Below are positions 19,879-27,922 of a stretch of DNA of 64,000 nt, piece by piece (the stretch's first letter is position 1; each line of letters opens with the position of its first letter). The notes beneath the pieces are model-generated. The model was given only the letters and a program-made list of their open reading frames with translations, did not search any database and was not told the DNA's origin. Location of the stretch: contig NZ_VZOW01000001.1 of the NCBI RefSeq assembly GCF_008801835.1, forward strand, positions 434,001 through 498,000, given 5' to 3'. The position numbers and the translations under genes were made by a program. Source of the stretch: Cupriavidus pauculus. GTDB taxonomy: Bacteria > Pseudomonadota > Gammaproteobacteria > Burkholderiales > Burkholderiaceae.

Positions 19879-20406
19879 TCAAGCCGCTTTGTCCTCCGAC
19901 TTCTCCTTGCCTCGTTTCACGAACGTGACCTTGCCATTGCGCTCGACCACGATGCGCTCGACATCGGCAAGCGAATCCGATTGCAGCGACGCACGGATGT
20001 TCGCGGCGAGATCCTCCTCGCTGAGCATGGACCGCTGCATCGCGCTCCGGTCGAGGTTGCCGTGCTTGAGCAGATCGATGGCCGTGCCGCCCATCGCGCG
20101 ATCGAGCCAGGGATGGCGGCTGGCCAGCCATCCAAGCAGACGATGCAGCGAGACCAGCATCAGCGCGGCGGCCAGCGTGGCACCCATCGGGCTCGCGCCA
20201 ACAATCGCGCGCGACAGCACCGCGCCGAGCAACAGGATGATGCAGAGATCGAATGCGGTCTGCTGCGAAAACGCGCGCCGCCCCGCGCCGCGCAGCATGA
20301 CCCATGCGGCGAAAAAGATCACCGCCGCGCGCAGCGCCATCTGATACCACGTCAGGTCGTTGCCGCGGCCAAACCAGTCGGAGAACTGCATCAGCGCGCT
20401 CGACAT
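19879..20406 (-). CDS. DUF421 domain-containing membrane protein (YetF-like)
   Basis: 175 aa. Three hydrophobic segments (about residues 20-105) are followed by a cytoplasmic alpha/beta domain with the family pattern LRASLQSDSLADVERIVVERNGKVTFVKR. The pattern YQMALRAAVIFFAAWVMLRGAGRRAFSQQTAFDLCIILLLG is the DUF421/YetF membrane core. The family is linked to envelope stress in spore formers; its molecular role is open. The ATG at 20406 is chosen because an earlier start (20505) only adds Arg/Ala-rich residues. It is 31 bases downstream of the DUF2188 gene, probably in one transcript. Confidence 0.88.
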   Translation of the reverse strand: MSSALMQFSDWFGRGNDLTWYQMALRAAVIFFAAWVMLRGAGRRAFSQQTAFDLCIILLLGAVLSRAIVGASPMGATLAAALMLVSLHRLLGWLASRHPWLDRAMGGTAIDLLKHGNLDRSAMQRSMLSEEDLAANIRASLQSDSLADVERIVVERNGKVTFVKRGKEKSEDKAA

Positions 20407-20437
20407 ACGCCGATGACCTGCGTGCGTACGTGGCGCT

Positions 20438-20656
20438 CTAGCCGACGTAGCGCCGTGGATCGTGCTCAAACGAGCTGCGCGCGCGCACTTGCCCGTCGCG
20501 ACCATGGATCAGCAATTCCACGTTGTCGCGCTGCGCTCGGGCCGTGCCGGCCTCGATCGCCTCGTCCTGCGTCGCGTAGAGCGTTCTGTGGCCGCTGCCG
20601 GCAGCTTCTACGGCCCAGCCCTCGCCCGCCGGCACGACATGGATGTTGGACGCCAT
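20438..20656 (-). CDS. DUF2188 domain-containing protein
   Basis: 72 aa, the whole DUF2188 domain. It has the N-terminal NIHVVPAGEGWAVEAAGSGH, then the ATQDEAIEAGTARAQRDNVELLIHGRDGQVRAR repeat-like strand-helix unit, ending DPRR. These small proteins are common near stress genes and have no known biochemical activity. Upstream gene of a pair with DUF421; divergent from the catalase gene, with 224 bases between. Confidence 0.88.
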   Translation of the reverse strand: MASNIHVVPAGEGWAVEAAGSGHRTLYATQDEAIEAGTARAQRDNVELLIHGRDGQVRARSSFEHDPRRYVG

Positions 20657-20880
20657 TTTGGTTCTCCCTCGAATCCTTCGATGACAGCAGTGTTACGCGC
20701 ACGCGAGCCATAACGCTATCGGTGGCGGTCTGACAAATCCACGGGATTTTCCAAGTGTGGTGCGCGACCTGTTGGTCGTCGATGCAGGCATGGCACGCAT
20801 TCTGCGGAGGTACGCGTTTGCGCTGGACGCGCGAGCGGCCAGAACGGTCCTTTTTCACGCACGACAACGGAGATAACGCC

Positions 20881-23139
20881 ATGCCGAAGCAACCGCCGAA
20901 CAAGCAGACGCCACGGAAATCCGCCTCGCAAGGCGATGCCGCAACGCAGCAGGGAATCGCGCAGCACGATCCGAATCCCAGCCAGAACACCGCCGCCGGC
21001 AACAACAACGACGGCTCCTACGAAAGCGCGGTGGCGGATCGGCTCGCCAAGCGGCCCGCACGGCTCGGGTCGCCAAGTGTCGGCAACCTGGTGTCGAACG
21101 CCGGCAGGACGCTGACCACCAACCAGGGGCTGCAGATTCCGCAGGACGACGATTCGCTCAAGCTGGGATTGCGCGGCCCGACCCTGCTGGAAGATTTCCA
21201 TCTTCGTGAAAAGATTACGCACTTCGACCACGAGCGCATTCCCGAGCGCGTGGTGCATGCGCGCGGTGCTGCGGCGCATGGTTACTTCGAGTTGACCGAA
21301 TCGCTCGAAGACTACACAACCGCTGACCTATTCACGCGCGTCAATGAGAAGACGCCGGTCTTCGTCCGCTTTTCGACCGTTGCCGGCTCGCGCGGGTCGG
21401 CCGATCTGGCGCGCGACGTGCGCGGTTTTGCCACCAAGTTCTACACGCGGCAAGGCAATTTCGATCTGGTGGGCAACAACATCCCGGTGTTCTTCATCCA
21501 GGACGGCATCAAGTTTCCGGACTTCGTGCATTCGGTGAAGCCGGAACCGCACAATGAAATTCCGCAGGCCGCCTCGGCGCACGATACGTTCTGGGATTTC
21601 GTCTCGCTGCAGCCGGAATCGATGCATATGGTCCTCTGGACCATGTCCGGGCGCGCGATTCCCCGCAGCTTCCGCACCATGGAAGGTTTTGGCGTGCATA
21701 CGTTCCGGCTGATCAACGCGAAAGGCGAAGCCACGCTGGTCAAATATCACTGGAAGCCGGTGGGCGGCGCGCATTCGCTGATCTGGGACGAGGCGCTCAA
21801 GATCAACGGCAAGGACCCCGATTTTCATCGGCGCGACCTGTGGGATTCGATCGAGGCGGGCCAGTATCCCGAGTACGAACTGGGCGTGCAACTGGTGCCC
21901 GAAACCGACATGCTCAAGCTCGGCTTCGACCTCCAGGATCCCACCAAGCTGATTCCCGAGGAACTGGTGCCGGTGCGCCGCATCGGCCGGATGGTGCTCG
22001 ATCGCAACCCCGACAATTTCTTCGCCGAGACCGAACAGGTGGCCTTCCATCCGGGCCACATCCTGCCCGGCATGGATTTCACCAACGATCCGCTGCTGCA
22101 TGCGCGGCTGTTCTCGTATATCGACACGCAGATCACGCGGCTTGGCGGCCCCAACTTCCACGAACTGCCGATCAACCGGCCGCTGTGCCCGGTGCACAAC
22201 AACCAGCGCGACGGCTTTATGCGTCAAACCATCGTGCAGGGCAAGGAAAGCTACCAGCCCAATTCGGTCAGCGGCGGCTGTCCTTTCCTGGCTGGCGACG
22301 CCGACGCCTACCGGCATTTCCCCGCACCCGCCGAGGATGGCGCGATCAAGGCGCGAATCCGCAGCCAAACCTTTGCCGATCACTTCTCGCAGGCCAACCT
22401 GTTCTGGCGCAGCCAGTCCGATGTCGAACGCCAGCAGATCATCGCCGCCTATACCTTCGAGCTGTCCAAAGTGTCAGACCCGGCGATCCGGGCGCGCGTG
22501 GTCGGGCAAATCGTCCATATCGCGCCGGAACTGGCGGAAGGCGTAGCGCAAAACCTTGGCATCGAAGTGGAACCTGTCGGCGCCGACATCCAGATCAACG
22601 ATTACGGCATCGACGCTTCGCCGGCACTGAGTCTCGACGCGCAGCCCAAGGGGGATATCACGGGCCGCAATATCGCCGTGCTGGTCAATGATGGCGTCGA
22701 TGATGGCGCGATCGCCTCGCTGCAGAAGCTGGCCAGCGCGGCCCGCGCCAATATCCGCATCGTCGGTCCGCGCGCCAACAGCGTCACCACCGCAAGCGGC
22801 GCGTCGCTGCCGGTCGACCATGCGCTGTCGTCGGTGGGGTCCGTGCTGTTCGACGCCGTCTATGTGCCCGACGGCAAGGCGCCGCCGGCCGATCCCGATC
22901 CCGCAGCGCTGTTGTTCATCAGCGAGTCGTACAAGCACTACAAGGCGGTTGGCGCGGGCGGCAGCGGCGCGATGCTGGTGGCAGAGGCTGCGCGGCGCAC
23001 GGGCATCGACGGCGGTTTTGCGGGCCCAGGGCTGATCGTGGCGAAAGCCGACAATGCCAAGCAGCATCAAGCCTTCCTGGACGCCGTCGGGCAGCATCGC
23101 TGGTGGCAACGTCCCGACGCCGAAAAGATTCCGGTCTGA
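20881..23139 (+). CDS. katE: Catalase HPII (large-subunit monofunctional heme catalase)
   Basis: 752 aa, the same size as E. coli HPII (753). It breaks down hydrogen peroxide. The distal His126 (in RVVHARGAAAHG) and Asn199 (in VGNNIPVFFIQDG) correspond to His128 and Asn201 of HPII. The proximal heme tyrosine lies in RLFSYIDTQ. The extra C-terminal domain (from about residue 580, GRNIAVLVNDGVDDGAI onward) is the flavodoxin-like domain of large catalases. The ATG at 20881 follows GGAGATAACGCC. HPII-type enzymes are usually stationary-phase or osmotically induced; no sigma-S promoter was defined here. Confidence 0.97.
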   Translation: MPKQPPNKQTPRKSASQGDAATQQGIAQHDPNPSQNTAAGNNNDGSYESAVADRLAKRPARLGSPSVGNLVSNAGRTLTTNQGLQIPQDDDSLKLGLRGPTLLEDFHLREKITHFDHERIPERVVHARGAAAHGYFELTESLEDYTTADLFTRVNEKTPVFVRFSTVAGSRGSADLARDVRGFATKFYTRQGNFDLVGNNIPVFFIQDGIKFPDFVHSVKPEPHNEIPQAASAHDTFWDFVSLQPESMHMVLWTMSGRAIPRSFRTMEGFGVHTFRLINAKGEATLVKYHWKPVGGAHSLIWDEALKINGKDPDFHRRDLWDSIEAGQYPEYELGVQLVPETDMLKLGFDLQDPTKLIPEELVPVRRIGRMVLDRNPDNFFAETEQVAFHPGHILPGMDFTNDPLLHARLFSYIDTQITRLGGPNFHELPINRPLCPVHNNQRDGFMRQTIVQGKESYQPNSVSGGCPFLAGDADAYRHFPAPAEDGAIKARIRSQTFADHFSQANLFWRSQSDVERQQIIAAYTFELSKVSDPAIRARVVGQIVHIAPELAEGVAQNLGIEVEPVGADIQINDYGIDASPALSLDAQPKGDITGRNIAVLVNDGVDDGAIASLQKLASAARANIRIVGPRANSVTTASGASLPVDHALSSVGSVLFDAVYVPDGKAPPADPDPAALLFISESYKHYKAVGAGGSGAMLVAEAARRTGIDGGFAGPGLIVAKADNAKQHQAFLDAVGQHRWWQRPDAEKIPV

Positions 23140-23147
23140 TTGGCGGC

Positions 23148-23180
23148 ATCACGCCGGCGCGCTGGATGCGCCGGCGTGAT
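23148..23180 (+). terminator. Stable hairpin downstream of katE
   Basis: A perfect 13-bp inverted repeat, ATCACGCCGGCGC (23148-23160) / GCGCCGGCGTGAT (23168-23180), has a 7-base loop and starts eight bases after the katE stop. There is no T tract, so it may protect the 3' end or work with Rho rather than be a classical intrinsic terminator. Confidence 0.55.
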
Positions 23181-23338
23181 GGCGTGCGATGCGGTTCAGG
23201 GGGTGCGGCGCGATGAATCCCACGAGTACCGCCACTTCGACGTCCTCCGCGTTGCCCGGTACGGCCTGCGTGGCATTGCGCCATCGCAGGCGTCGTCTGC
23301 AGGCAATCAGATGCGCCTGATCGGCAATCTCGTCATGC

Positions 23339-23476
23339 TTACCAGAGCGTGGCGACAAAGCCGACCACGATCAGCGCGATGCCGATCAGGAAGATCGGAT
23401 GCGTCCAGGTGTAGCGGCGCGTGCCGCGCAACTGCTGCATTTTCTGGTTGCGATCCTGCACATCGTTGTGAAGCAT
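23339..23476 (-). CDS. Small single-span membrane protein
   Basis: 45 aa: a polar, Gln/Arg-rich N-terminus (LHNDVQDRNQKMQQLRG), then THPIFLIGIALIVVGFVATLW as one membrane helix. The ATG at 23476 is preceded by GGAG with eight bases of spacing, which argues for real translation. Longer starts up to 23578 add residues unlike a protein. The orientation would place the charged N-terminus in the cytoplasm. Function unknown. Confidence 0.65.
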   Translation of the reverse strand: MLHNDVQDRNQKMQQLRGTRRYTWTHPIFLIGIALIVVGFVATLW

Positions 23477-23894
23477 GTTGTATCTCCATGGCGATGAGCC
23501 CGACGGCTCGACATCGCATCCACGTGCAGGATACGTGCCATGGGTATCCATCCCGCGGCATGCGCCACGCCGGGCCATAGCCGTGGCCCATGCCGACGTC
23601 GGGCAGGTAAAAATCGCCTCTCGTGTGGCAGATGTACTGGTAGCCCCTGCATTGCCGCCGCGCCGAGCCGCTCCTGTTTCGTCCGTCGCTTCATCCCCAT
23701 GTCACGAACAATCCAAAGTCTCGCGCGGCTCGGGGACGCACTTTCCGCCTCAACCACGAGCCAGCCATGTGTTATCGGCTCTTTGCCGGGAGTCTGCCAA
23801 TGGGCCGCCATTCGGTCAGCAACCCGGGAATCGTGGCGCGTATCGACTAAGATGTATGCCCTTTTCGATTTCCGCTGTTCCCGCAACGCTTGCC
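23477..23894. other. Intergenic region between the small membrane protein and the thioesterase
   Basis: About 420 bases with no supported gene. Frames crossing it in both directions are Arg/Pro/Ser-rich and have no ribosome sites. It should hold the divergent promoters of the two flanking genes. A short hairpin GGGCCA-N6-TGGCCC is present near 23573-23590. An in-frame ATG at 23856 could extend the thioesterase N-terminus. Confidence 0.5.
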
Positions 23895-24338
23895 ATGGCC
23901 CGCCTCAAACTCGATCTGCCCGCCGACCAGTTGTGCTTTTCCACCCATCTCACGGTACGTGTCACCGATATCAACGCGGCCAATCATCTGGCCAACGATT
24001 CGATGATTTCCATGATTTCGGAGGCGCGGGCCCGCTTCCTGTTTGAGTACGGCAGCGAAGGCGACCGGGTGGAAGGCGCCGGCATCATCGTCACCGATCT
24101 GGCGACGATGTACCGCAACGAGGCCCACGCGCGCGACCAGCTGTTGTTCGAAGTCGGCGTGATGGACTTCAACAAGTACGGCGGCGACATCATCTTCCGC
24201 ATCACGCGGCCGCAGGATGGCGCCCTGATCGCCATGGCCAAATCCGGCTTTGTGTTCTTCGACTACGCCAGCAAGCGCGTCGTACCGATGCCGCAAGGCT
24301 TTGCCGCGCGTTTTCCCAAGGTCAACTGGGTCGCTTGA
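23895..24338 (+). CDS. Thioesterase family protein (hotdog fold)
   Basis: 147 aa. The region THLTVRVTDINAANHLANDSMISMISEARARFLFEYG is the conserved front of hotdog thioesterases, with the usual central helix preceded by Asn-His. YGGDIIFRITRPQDGALIAMAKSGFVFFDYASKRVVPMP is the following sheet. It probably hydrolyses acyl-CoA or acyl-ACP thioesters in the cytosol; the substrate is unknown. The start at 23895 fits the domain start; 23856 would add 13 hydrophobic residues and is an alternative. Confidence 0.82.
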   Translation: MARLKLDLPADQLCFSTHLTVRVTDINAANHLANDSMISMISEARARFLFEYGSEGDRVEGAGIIVTDLATMYRNEAHARDQLLFEVGVMDFNKYGGDIIFRITRPQDGALIAMAKSGFVFFDYASKRVVPMPQGFAARFPKVNWVA

Positions 24339-24444
24339 TCCAATGCCCGGACGGCCCGGCCGCGCGTCCGGCAATCGGCCCGTCGCCTCATGCCTGTGCA
24401 TGCAGCGCGCTGTGTCGTCCCTCACTCATTGAACACCCGCCGTT

Positions 24445-24945
24445 ATGAATCAAAACCACGACAGCGCGCCGGAGACCGAATCTCCGCCGATCCATGAACC
24501 CAGGCTATGGCGCGACCGCGGCTGGACCGCGCGCGTCATCAAGAACGAAGATGGCGAAGGCTGGGCCGTCGAAATGATCCGCGATGGCAGTGCGGAACCC
24601 GCGTTGGTCGGTCCGTGGACCATGGGTCGCAACAAGGTCGATCCCAAGCCGCTCGATACGACGGCGCACCAGACGCTGGTGAAGACCGCCTCGGAGGTCA
24701 TCCGCCGCCACGAGCAGCAACTGCATGCGCAGCTCAACAAGCAGGTGACCATCGAGATCGAATCGGACACGGTGACGGTAAAGCTGGCGATCACGCCCGA
24801 CGAGTTCGAACCGTTTGCGACCCTGACGGCCGTCGGCGCCTTCGGTGACGTCCTTGCAACCGCGACCGTGCCGCCGGATTTCCGCCTGACTCGGGAAAGC
24901 GCCACGCGCTGGGCGACGGGCGGCTTTGCCGATATCCGGCGATAG
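24445..24945 (+). CDS. Conserved hypothetical protein
   Basis: 166 aa, no recognised domain. The first 80 residues contain a Trp-rich beta segment (LWRDRGWTARVIKNEDGEGWAVEMIRDG and GPWTMGRNKVDPKPLD). A helical stretch (VIRRHEQQLHAQLNKQ) is followed by a beta-rich C-terminus. It is acidic, soluble, and has no signal peptide. Base composition and codon choice match the neighbours, so it looks like a lineage gene and not a recent arrival. Independent gene between the thioesterase and lpxL. Confidence 0.72.
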   Translation: MNQNHDSAPETESPPIHEPRLWRDRGWTARVIKNEDGEGWAVEMIRDGSAEPALVGPWTMGRNKVDPKPLDTTAHQTLVKTASEVIRRHEQQLHAQLNKQVTIEIESDTVTVKLAITPDEFEPFATLTAVGAFGDVLATATVPPDFRLTRESATRWATGGFADIRR

Positions 24946-25191
24946 CAGATTCGGGCAAAGCGACAAAAACCGGGTAAATCCAACACGCGTGCTACAGTTA
25001 GCGCCCTTACGTCTACGGCTGGCATGCCGCGTGGCGCAAACCGCCCCGAATTCGACGTGCCTGGGCTTGAATTTATATCGACGACTAATCGAGCCCGGCT
25101 GATGGATCGGGAATCCGCTTGCCGCCGCCGATCGCTCGCTTCTTGTCGCCCGCCCCCACATCGAGCACCGCGTGGGTTTTTCACCTTTCTC

Positions 25192-26079
25192 ATGCGCGTG
25201 CTGCTTATGGATCCTCGTCCTCAGTCTTCGAATGATGTGCTCTGCACGTCGCTGCGCCTGTTTTCGGCGTTGCCGTTATCGGCAGTGCATATCGCCGGCC
25301 GCTTGCTGGGGCGTCTGGTGTACGCGCTGCCGGGCGGTTATCGGCGGCATCTGCGCAGCAATGCTTCCCAGGCCGGATTCAGCGATCCGGATTTTGCCCG
25401 GCAGGCCGCTGGCGAAACAGGCGCGATGATGACCGAACTGTCGCGCGTATGGTTCCGCAGCAAGGTCAGTCTGGACCAGGTGATCTGCGACGACTGGGCC
25501 GTGATCGAAGAGGCGCTGGCCGAAGGCCGCGGGCTGATCATGCTGACCCCGCACCTTGGCTGTTTCGAACTGGCCGCGCGCTATGCCGCAGAAAGGATCT
25601 CGCTGACGATCATGTTCCGTCCGCATCGCAAGGCAAAACTGCGCGGGCTGCTGCAATTCGTGCGCGATACGTCAAAGCTGAAGGCGGTGCCCGCCACGGC
25701 CCAGGGGGTTCGTTCATTCGTGCGCGCCTTGCGGCACGGCGAAGCGATTGGATTGCTGCCGGATCAGGCGCCCAAGGGGGATGGCGTCTGGGCGCCCTTC
25801 TTCGGCCGCATGGCCTACACGATCACGCTGCCCGGCAAGCTCGCTGCGCAGACCGGCGCGCCACTGATCGTGGCCGCGGGCGAACGTCTGCCGGATGGAA
25901 AGGGATGGCGCATGCACGTGAAGCGGCTGACCGGGCCGCTGCCCGAGACGGTCGAGGCGCAAGCCGCATGGATCAATGCGGAGCTGGAAGAGATGATCAG
26001 ACGATTCCCTCTGCAATATTTGTGGGGATACAACCGGTTCAAGGTCCCCGCCGGGGTTTCGGCGCCCGCAGCCGCGTGA
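25192..26079 (+). CDS. Lipid A biosynthesis acyltransferase (LpxL/HtrB family)
   Basis: 295 aa. It transfers a secondary acyl chain to Kdo2-lipid IVA at the inner membrane. The catalytic dyad HX4E is His121-Glu126 in LTPHLGCFE. LLPDQAPKGDGVWAPFFGRMAYT is the conserved block III and LQYLWGYNRFK the C-terminal block. A hydrophobic N-terminus anchors the protein. ATG 25192 and ATG 25207 are both possible starts; the 168 bases of open frame before 25192 look non-coding. LpxL and LpxM cannot be told apart by reading. Confidence 0.9.
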   Translation: MRVLLMDPRPQSSNDVLCTSLRLFSALPLSAVHIAGRLLGRLVYALPGGYRRHLRSNASQAGFSDPDFARQAAGETGAMMTELSRVWFRSKVSLDQVICDDWAVIEEALAEGRGLIMLTPHLGCFELAARYAAERISLTIMFRPHRKAKLRGLLQFVRDTSKLKAVPATAQGVRSFVRALRHGEAIGLLPDQAPKGDGVWAPFFGRMAYTITLPGKLAAQTGAPLIVAAGERLPDGKGWRMHVKRLTGPLPETVEAQAAWINAELEEMIRRFPLQYLWGYNRFKVPAGVSAPAAA

Positions 26080-26232
26080 AGGCGCAGCGCCCGGCCGCGG
26101 CGCCCCGATAGCGACATCGATGGCATCGGCAGCGTCCGCCGATCGGCGACCGCCCCGGTTGCCTGCGCGGCGCCTGCTGGGTTGCTGCCGCGAGTCGGGT
26201 ACACGCACAATCCACGGCGAAGCGCGCGCGGC

Positions 26233-26238
26233 TATAAT
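26233..26238 (+). promoter_or_regulatory. -10 box of the proQ promoter
   Basis: A perfect TATAAT at 26233-26238 lies 29 bases before the proQ ATG, with a G/C-rich discriminator after it. No hexamer close to TTGACA is found at the right distance upstream, so the -35 is weak or activator-dependent. Confidence 0.55.
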
Positions 26239-26267
26239 CGGCGCAAACTTTTATTTGGCTTAAGGCG

Positions 26268-26843
26268 ATGGGTTTCGAACAACTTGCAGCACTGAAGAAA
26301 GAACTGGCAGCAAAGGCAAAGCAGGCGGCGCAAGCCAAACGCGAAGCGCAGCCGTCGCGCGAATCGACGGCCAAGCCGGCACGCCCGCAACGCAAGCCAG
26401 GGGCCGGTGCGGCCAAGGCCGGCGGAGCGAAGGACGGCGCTGCAAAGGCTGGCGCAGCAAAAGCCGGCCCGACCAAACCTGTCGATCCAGTGGTCCAGAC
26501 CATCGGCCGGCTGCAGAAGCGATTCCCTCAGGCATTTCCGAAAAAGCCGGCGCCCAAGGTGCCGCTCAAGATCGGCATCCTCGAGGACATCCTGCAACAC
26601 GCGCAGGAACTGGGCCTGAGCGAGGCCGAATTACGCGATGCGATCCGCACGTGGTGCCGCGGCGCCCGCTACTGGATCGCTCTTGTGGAAGGCGCCCCGC
26701 GCCTGGATCTGACGGGGCAGCCGCAAGGCAGCGTCACGCAGGCCGACGCGCGACGCGCTCAGTATCTGCAGAACCGACGCCCCAAACCCGCGCCCGAAGC
26801 CGCCGCCGCAGCGCCGGCGAGCGAGCCGCCTGCCTCGGAGTAA
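26268..26843 (+). CDS. proQ: ProQ/FinO family RNA chaperone
   Basis: 191 aa. The central domain (residues about 75-145: VQTIGRLQKRFPQAFPKKPAPKVPLKIGILEDI, then LRDAIRTWCRGARYWIALVEGAPRLDL) is the FinO/ProQ RNA-binding domain, which binds 3' ends and structured sRNAs. The N-terminal 70 residues are Ala/Lys-rich with imperfect AKAG-type repeats and are probably disordered. The C-terminus is Pro/Ala-rich. AAGG precedes the ATG, and a TATAAT box lies just upstream. Confidence 0.92.
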   Translation: MGFEQLAALKKELAAKAKQAAQAKREAQPSRESTAKPARPQRKPGAGAAKAGGAKDGAAKAGAAKAGPTKPVDPVVQTIGRLQKRFPQAFPKKPAPKVPLKIGILEDILQHAQELGLSEAELRDAIRTWCRGARYWIALVEGAPRLDLTGQPQGSVTQADARRAQYLQNRRPKPAPEAAAAAPASEPPASE

Positions 26844-26872
26844 CGATCGGCATAACTGCCGGCCTCAGCGAT

Positions 26873-26897
26873 CGGTTGCCGGCTGCCCCGGCAACCG
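26873..26897 (+). terminator. Hairpin downstream of proQ
   Basis: CGGTTGCCGG (26873-26882) and CCGGCAACCG (26888-26897) form a perfect 10-bp stem with a five-base loop, about 30 bases after the proQ stop. It lacks a T tract, so its role as an intrinsic terminator is unproved. It lies between the convergent proQ and enoyl-CoA hydratase genes. Confidence 0.4.
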
Positions 26898-27082
26898 GCA
26901 CCACATCCGTCGCCGAATGCCCGGCCGCGTGGCGCGACGACAGGTCCAGGCTGTTCCATATTTTCTGGAACGACGCCAAGCCCATGATCTTCCAGTTCCA
27001 AATCGCAACGCCGCACGAGATTGCTGAGACCGAGGCAGTCACGATTGCCGCCTTTGCCGATACGGCCACGTAAATAGTCGCC

Positions 27083-27901
27083 TCACCTTCCGGTAAACCT
27101 CGCCGGACGCCGTTCGATGAAGTGCGACACACCTTCCGTGAAATCCTCGCTCTGGATGCTCTCGAACATTTCGGCGTTGGCCAGTTGCGTGGCTTCCGCC
27201 AGCGTCTGGAACGGTTGCTCCCAGAGTTGGCGCTTCATTACGCCGATCGAGCGTGGCGAAACGTTTTCGGCCAGATCGTCCGCATAGGCCAGCGTACTGG
27301 CCATCAGGCTGTCGGACTCGTATAGGCGGTCCACCAGCCCCATCTGCAGCGCCTCCTGCGCGGTGACTTTGCGAGCGGAGTACAGCAGGTCCGCCGCATG
27401 GCCTGGCCCCACCACGCGCGGCAGCAGCCACGCGATGCCGTGCTCGGCAATCAGGCCACGCCGTGCGAAGGCTGTGTTGAATGCCGCCCGGCTACTGGCG
27501 AAGCGCATGTCGCTGTACAGCGCGAAGACGAGTCCCAGCCCCGCCGCCGCGCCATTGATCGCCGCGATCACCGGTTTTCGCATCGCCGGAAAGTATCCGT
27601 AGCGGGACTGGTAGTCGGCGCGCCGGTTCATGTCGTACGGCCGCATCCATTGCGCCGCGCGGATATCGCCTGGCGGCAGTATCTCAAGTTCGTTGATGTC
27701 CATGCCCGCGCAAAAGCCCTTGCCGGCGCCGGTCAACACCACCACGCGGATGGTGTCGTCGCGGTCCGCCGCTTCCATGGCGTCGCGCAGTTCGGCCTCC
27801 ATCACCTTGGTCAAGGCATTGAGCTTGTCCGGCCGGTTCATGGTGATGATGGCGACATGATCGTTCCGCTCGGAACGGGTCACCGTGATTTCCTGGTACA
27901 T
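27083..27901 (-). CDS. Enoyl-CoA hydratase/isomerase family protein (crotonase)
   Basis: 272 aa. Crotonase signatures are MNRPDKLNAL, the oxyanion-hole segment GKGFCAGMDINELE, AAINGAAAGLGLVFALYSDMRFAS, and the Glu of RRGLIAEHGIAWLLPRVVG. It should hydrate or isomerise a 2-enoyl-CoA. It is the last gene of the five-gene minus-strand catabolic run, 21 bases after the aldehyde dehydrogenase. Together with the upstream crotonase the operon has two such enzymes, which suggests two separate C=C steps or a hydratase plus an isomerase. Confidence 0.9.
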   Translation of the reverse strand: MYQEITVTRSERNDHVAIITMNRPDKLNALTKVMEAELRDAMEAADRDDTIRVVVLTGAGKGFCAGMDINELEILPPGDIRAAQWMRPYDMNRRADYQSRYGYFPAMRKPVIAAINGAAAGLGLVFALYSDMRFASSRAAFNTAFARRGLIAEHGIAWLLPRVVGPGHAADLLYSARKVTAQEALQMGLVDRLYESDSLMASTLAYADDLAENVSPRSIGVMKRQLWEQPFQTLAEATQLANAEMFESIQSEDFTEGVSHFIERRPARFTGR

Positions 27902-27922
27902 GCTGGAATTCCTGGAATTGGC

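Noticed and set aside
23386-23886. Minus-strand ORF of 166 aa overlapping the small membrane protein
   Set aside because: No ribosome site at its start; Arg-rich, with a composition unlike the neighbours. The 45-aa frame has a better start.
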